DNA from: Ampelomyces quisqualis
Lineage: Eukaryota; Ascomycota; Dothideomycetes; Pleosporales; Phaeosphaeriaceae
Length of the DNA: 64,000 nt
Assembly: GCA_018398575.1 (NCBI GenBank)
Contig: JAGTXZ010000020.1
Location: 1,426,001 to 1,490,000, forward strand
Reading direction: 5' to 3'
The notes under the pieces are model-generated. The model was given only the letters and a program-made list of their open reading frames with translations, made no database searches and was not told where the DNA came from. The translations under genes were made by a program, and so were the position numbers. Shown piece by piece: positions 58,680-64,000 of this stretch (its first letter is position 1; every line of letters begins with the position of its first letter).

Positions 58680-59097
58680 AAAAGCTTTGCCCCTACTACT
58701 AGAAAGGTAGAAGCCAAAAAGAAATCTACTCTAAGCCTAGTAATAAGTTATTACGTTTCTTTATTACGCTTCTATACTAACTAAGTGCAGCTATAGCTTT
58801 GCGTAAAATCTGCTACTACTAGAAGACTACTAAGCTCTTTATCTATAAGCTACTATTCTAGCAACTTATCTGCGAAATTACTAGTAAGTAATACAAAAGA
58901 ATACCCTATGTCTACTTCTAGCAATAAGCTATTAAGGCACTATAAGAAGCTACTAAGGCTTTTCTAATTAGCTTTTTTAAAGGTATAGTAAATTCTCCTA
59001 TTTTGTTGCAAAATACTTATTTATTATAGATACTAATATTAACGTAATTTATGCAAAGAGAGTTACTATATAGTATAAGAATATATAGCTAGCTCTT
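58680..59097 (+). pseudogene. Histone H3 / CENP-A-like relic, 3' end interrupted by element G
   Basis: With stops read as former Gln/Trp, the plus strand spells a histone-fold protein: YSKP then TIALRKICYYQKTTKLFIYK, LLFQQLICEI, AIKALQEATKAFLISFFKD and NVIYAKRVTI, matching H3 blocks (PGTVALREIRRYQ, LPFQRLVREI, AIHAKRVTI). Two small introns fit: 58740-58790 (branch TACTAAC, acceptor GTGCAG) and 58983-59029 (GTATAG...TTATAG), the second restoring F-K-D-T-N. The spacer between CEI and QAI is about four residues longer than in canonical H3, and ALQEA with a possible Trp just before it leans towards CENP-A (CenH3). The last codons (IQLAL) run into the LTR of G. The N-terminal tail is not reliably readable. 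It is inactive in its present state. Confidence 0.7.
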
Positions 59098-59552
59098 TGT
59101 TAAGACTATTAGTCTAGTAGCAAACAATAAGAATACTAGTGTAGACTAGAGGTACAGCTAAGGTTAGTTTTTGCAGATAGGTGCAGAGTTACTTTAGATA
59201 CAAAGAGTATTATCACTAAGATAGTAAAGAATAGAGCTTTTTAAAAAGAGTAACAATAGTTAAATAGCTAGTTACTAACTTAAGCGCCTATAATATAAGT
59301 TAAATATAATAATCTATAAAGGTCTATTATAGTTCTTATATACCTAGTCTTTTTTATAGTTTTTATTATTCTTAATTATTATTACAGATTCTTATAGTTT
59401 TTTATTGCAAGAAATAGTAAGACTAAATAAGACTAATAAGAAGGCTATATAACATGCTTAGCGTACTATATCCTTGTACTAGGTCTAAGTCTTACAACCT
59501 GTTTCTTTATTTATTTATAATATCTTATATTTCCTGTTAGAAGTTTATAACA
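59098..59552 (-). repeat. Element G LTR (left; 3' LTR), type B
   Basis: The repeat is 455 bp, starts TGTTAAGACT and ends TTTATAACA. It has the same length and layout as 30217-30671. Confidence 0.93.
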
Positions 59553-59716
59553 CTATCTTTCTCTTTTATTCTTATATCCTTGTAAGTTTTAAGGCTGTGT
59601 ATTATTGTTATCTTTAAAGTAATTATATTAATAACAAAAGATTATTTGCTATAGTAGCCTGCGCCTAATATTGTTAGAAGAGCTTGTCTTACAAGCTATT
59701 ATTATTAAGCAAAAAG

Positions 59717-60028
59717 TGTAGAAACTATAAGTCTATAGGTGTAAAAGAATATATTCTGCAGGATATTCTACTACTAGATTTTTAAAAGCTAGACTAAGAA
59801 CTAAAAGAGTTAGAACAGCAAGAAGAGTTAGAAAAAGCTATATTAGTAATAAATAAGATAGAGGCAGAGTTAGTAGTACTCTAGATGCATACGCGTTAGA
59901 ACAAACTGCGCTACATATAAAAGTAAAAGCTAGCTCTTTATTATAAAGAGCAGCATATATTTAATACTAGTCTACTAATATTAGAAGAGTTAGAGGCCCT
60001 AGAATTGTTAAACTAAGCTATAGATTAA
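59717..60028 (+). pseudogene. Antisense accessory ORF of element G
   Basis: It is the counterpart of 10611-10922 and has the same length (104 codons including the stop). The first cysteine pair reads C-RN-Y (second Cys lost), followed by LLLDF and a Leu/Glu-rich helical part. In-frame TAG/TAA codons are present. It lies opposite gag-pol just inside the LTR. The function is unknown. Confidence 0.55.
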
Positions 60029-63000
60029 TTGTTAATTTTAAAGAGGTCTAGTTCTTATTCTACTCTGTAGCACAGTAATAGTACGCTAAGAGCAGTTAGT
60101 AATTTATAAAGTTTGTCTCTAGTTCTTATATATTTTCTAAGTTGTTATACCCTAACTATTTAACTAGGTATTTCTTTTATAGTTATTATCTTAGTGTATT
60201 ATTATTTTTTTAACTTTAAATTTATTTTCTTCTTTAAGTTTATAGCAAAAGGTTTACTATAATAGTGTTTCTAAGTTAGCTAGTTCTAGTAGGCTTACGT
60301 AAAATCTAAAGTAGATCTTTGCATCTAGTAGAAGCTTAAGTGTATATATAACTAGTCTGTTTCTTTTTAAAATTAAAAATAGTCTAACTTTAACGTAGTT
60401 AAGTCCTTTGCTTAGCTATTTTATACGTAGATTTTTAGTATAAAGATATACCTTATCTCTCTCTTTTAGCTAAAGTACTGTTTTTTACTTTTTGTTAATA
60501 TATAAAATACTTTGTATCTAAGCGTATTGTATTTATTCTTCTATTTTAGTATAAGTTTTCTTTATTTCTTTTACTATCTGTATAGTAGCTTTAGCCTTTA
60601 GGCTAGGTAATATTCTTGTAAAGAGATTTAGATGTTATTTATAGTTTGCAAAGTATAGCGTCTTACTTATAGCTTTAGACAATATGTTATTATAGGCTAA
60701 CTATACTATTAGTAGTAGTAAAACTTAATTTTTCTGTTGCAAGTTGCTATATATCTTAAGATCTGTCTTTATAGTTCTGTTTATTCTTTTTATTTAGCTA
60801 TCTATTTAGAGATAATAAGCTTTTAATAGCTTTTATTACATTCTAATTTCTGCTATTAATTTAGTATAATTATTTAACGTAAAGAGTTTATCTTAATTGC
60901 TAATTATTAACTTTAGTATGCTATAATATCTAATAATTCTATCCCTAAGTATGTATGCTGGCTAAACAGCTATATAGTTTTACTAAAAGAGTAGTATTAT
61001 AGCGTATTTAGTAAAGTAATCTACTATAACTATAATAGTGTTATAGTATAATCCTGTAGCAGAGTCTTTTAATAGTAGTAGTCTTATTACAAAGTCTATT
61101 AATATGTTAGTCTAAGGCTTAGTTAGAAGTTCTATTAGCTGCATTTTCCTGTAAGGTACGTGTGTACTGTATTTATTGCGTTAACAGTTTACATATCTCT
61201 TAATATAACGCTTACTTTATCTTTTATATTCTTAAACTAGTAATTCTATTAAATTAGTTCTATAGTTTAGCTTACTTTAGGATAGCTATGTACTATCTTA
61301 TTATAGTATTATTGTATAATTAATATCTATATTTCCTCTAAGACATTAATTTAAATTTTTATTATTAGGTTATTAATATATTTTGCTAGTCTAAGAAATC
61401 TATTATTTTGTCTTTTAAGAATACTTAAGCTGTTAATAGTTTTAGTTTTAGCAATATCTAATCTTTTACTAAAAGCGTTTACTCTACTATTATCCTTTTT
61501 AGTTATATAGATAATTTTAAACTTTTATTGTCTTAATATCTCTAACTATTATACTTGTCTTTAATAAAGTACTTTATTAGTAGTAAAAGTTATTAGGTTT
61601 TTATAGTCTAAGTATATTAAAAGATCTAAGCAGCTTTCTATATAGATTCTCTAATATTTAAGTGCTACTACAATTGCGAGTAGTTCTTTATTATATATAT
61701 TATAATTTTCTTCTAGTAGTATAAATTTCTATAAGGAGTAGGCTATTAGATACTATTTTTTATTTTATTCTTATTTTGTATATATTCTAATTACTAAGTC
61801 TAATACGTTAGTTTTAAATCTAAGCAGCTCTCTACTTCTAAATATAATAAGAATAGGTAGTACTATATAAGCATCTTTAAGCGTCTTAAATGCTTAGCTT
61901 TATTTTTCTATTTATTTCTAAGGTATGTCTTTTTGTGTAAGTTTTGTAAGTAGTGTAGCAATTAGTAAGAAGTTCTAAATAAACTATTAGTTAAAGTTAA
62001 CAAAGCCTAAAAAGGATTAGATGTCCTTTACTATAGTAAGTGTTAGCTAATCTCTAATAACTTTAATCTTGTCTTTGCTTATTTATACTCTATTCTTTCT
62101 AACTATGTATCCTAAAAATTCTACTTCTTTCTAGTACTATTTATATTTGTTAGAGTCTACTACTAAAAAGAACTTTTCTAGTAGTGTTAGAATTATATAA
62201 ATGTATTCTATATATTCTTTTTTATTTTCTAAATAAATAAGGATATTTTTAAACTATACAATAATAAATATATTAAGGTATTCTTAAAGTATATTATTAA
62301 TAAGCGCTTAACATGTTGCTAGAGTGTTAGTAAGACTAAATAGTATTACTAAGTACTAGTAGTAGCTGTAGCGTCTTCTAAACGCTATCTTTTATTCTTT
62401 GCCTTTCTTTATGCGTATAAGGTTATACACGCCTCTTAGATCTAGTGCTATAAAGATCTTTGCATAGGCTAGTTAATCTTATAGTTCTAAAATATTAAGT
62501 AGTAGCTATTAATTCTTAACTATAATATTATTAAGTTTCTAAAAGTTAATATATAGTTGTAGTTTACTGTTCTTCTTTAGTATAAATATAATTAAGTATC
62601 TAGCTAGTAATTCTAATACTTAGATAAAACCTTTCTTTAGGTTTACTTAAATATACTCTTAGAGTGCTTTTAGCTCTTTTTTTAATAATCTGTTAATTAG
62701 TCTAAAGGTTAGCCTTTTCTCTTCTTCTCAGACAATCTTATAGTCCTACTTCTAATACTTAGGCAGTGCTTCTAGACCTGTTTCTTTTAAAAATAGTTTC
62801 TTAAACTTTTTGTATTTCTTAGGCATATTAAGAGTTATATATTTCTCTAAAACTTATAATATATTAGTATTTCTTCCTTAATTTTCTAAGTTAACTAGTT
62901 GTGTCTTTAACTACGTTTTAGTTAAAGTAATATTATTAATTATCTTCTTATTTACTGTTAAACGCTACTAATATATAGGCTCAGAATCTATTATATTATT

Positions 63001-64000
63001 ATAATTTCCTAGAAAGATAGATCTCTTCTTCTAGTCTACCTATAGGCTAATCTCTCTAAACTATAGAAGTTCTAATATAATATTATAGGTAGCTAATTTA
63101 AAGACCTCTAAGTATATTTCCTGTTTAGTTCCTTAGATGTTAAGTTTTGTAGTAGTCTTATATCTAATAAGTAACTTATTAGGTATCTGCTCTCTATATG
63201 CAATATAAAGTTTATATAATTGTTATTTCTAGTAAGGTTAGAGCCTAGCTCTTAATAAGGTATTACTTAAAACATAGTTTACTTATAATCTTAAATCTAG
63301 AAGTGCCTGTATTCTTTTTCTATTAACTTTTACTATAAGTTTTATAAGCTTAGCTAAGTTAATTGCGTTACAGCTCTAGGTCTCTTTCTAGAGTCTAGAG
63401 TTAACTCTAAAAAAGACTTATTCTTTTTATATCTATTAGCTTCTTTGTTATTATAGTGTTTTTTACACTTTAGTTATAAGTAGAACTGCTAGGTATAGTT
63501 TATGCAGCTACTATTAAAAAGCATTCTGTTAGATATACTTTCTTTCTCTAATATATTAGAGAAACTTTCTATATTTTGTTTATTATATAGGTAATTTGCG
63601 TAAGTATATTTAGAGTAATTGTACTACTAGTACTTATAAGGTTTCTTTTACTAGAGAAAGTATTAGTTAACTTTACTACTATAATATATTAAGTAGTAGT
63701 TACTATTGTACGCTGTCTATAATAAAAGTCTGTATTTTAAATTATATAAATCCTATAGGTATCTATTTGTAAGCAGGATTTAATGCAATTTATTTACCTT
63801 TCTATTCTAGTACTCTACAGGTATAGAGTCTAGTACTAATACTTACCTATTATTAGTATAGTATATCTACTTTATATATAAGTTACAGTACGTTTTATAT
63901 AGTCTATTTGTGTTTACCTCTTAACATAGTCCTCTAACTATTATATTCTAGTATACTAGTTTAGGGCTAGCTAGTAGTAAGTGTATATCTAGCTTATCTA

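Larger units (their letters stand above)
59098..64000 (-). mobile_element. Element G: chromovirus (family I, type B LTR), truncated by the window edge
   Basis: The left (3') LTR is at 59098-59552. The antisense ORF follows, then gag-pol on the minus strand reading in from the right edge (chromodomain region about 60110-60260, integrase about 60750-60950, RT near 62250, protease/gag beyond about 63000). The expected target duplication on the left is CTCTT (59093-59097); the right copy lies outside the window. The RT catalytic residues are altered (FKN) and stops are frequent. It is inserted in the CENP-A-like relic. Confidence 0.9.

Noticed and set aside
1..64000. A bacterial-type defence system or CRISPR array
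   Set aside because: The window is fungal; all regularly repeated sequence is LTR elements, short minisatellite-like DNA or RIP-driven low complexity.

Overview
The window looks like a heterochromatic, transposon-rich stretch of a filamentous ascomycete (Pezizomycotina) genome. Three things point there: short GT-AG introns, a HeLo-domain gene of the HET-s type, and massive RIP-like C-to-T / G-to-A decay. About 60 of the 64 kb is AT-rich and mutated. Only one island, about 40.6-44.73 kb, keeps normal composition and intact genes.

Layout. E1, an LTR element at 44-6984 (TSD CTACT), sits in a decayed SNF2-helicase-like gene (about 6990-10440). A truncated older element F (about 10478-12613 and 26520-30671) is split by E2 (12614-26519, TSD CTAGT), which is itself split by E3 (18688-25488, TSD CCTTC). 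E5 (31352-38266, TSD CCTTA) splits a Lys/Pro-rich relic gene. Degenerate AT-rich repeats follow (about 38.3-40.6 kb). The gene island holds a HeLo-domain protein gene (+) and, convergent to it, an eight-exon enoyl-CoA hydratase gene (-). To the right are E4 (45276-52372, TSD AGTAT), a decayed hAT transposase (- strand, about 53.4-55.9 kb), unassigned relics, a decayed CENP-A/histone H3-like gene (about 58.68-59.10 kb), and G, an element inserted in that gene's last codons and running off the right edge (59098-64000).

Two Ty3/gypsy chromovirus families are present. Family I (E1, E3, E5, F, G) is always on the minus strand and family II (E2, E4) always on the plus strand. Both encode gag with a CCHC knuckle, RT, RNase H, integrase and a C-terminal chromodomain. 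Both also carry an accessory ORF on the opposite strand, between the chromodomain and the 3' LTR, with a CX2C...C cysteine cluster. Family I LTRs share one end but have three different U3 types. All copies are dead: six of seven have the RT catalytic YxDD changed to YxNN, and G is also broken there. By eye, the lost cytosines are those in the context pyrimidine-C-purine; other CpA and CpG sites survive.

The two intact genes show no obvious functional link. No tRNA, rRNA, CRISPR array or bacterial-type feature was seen.
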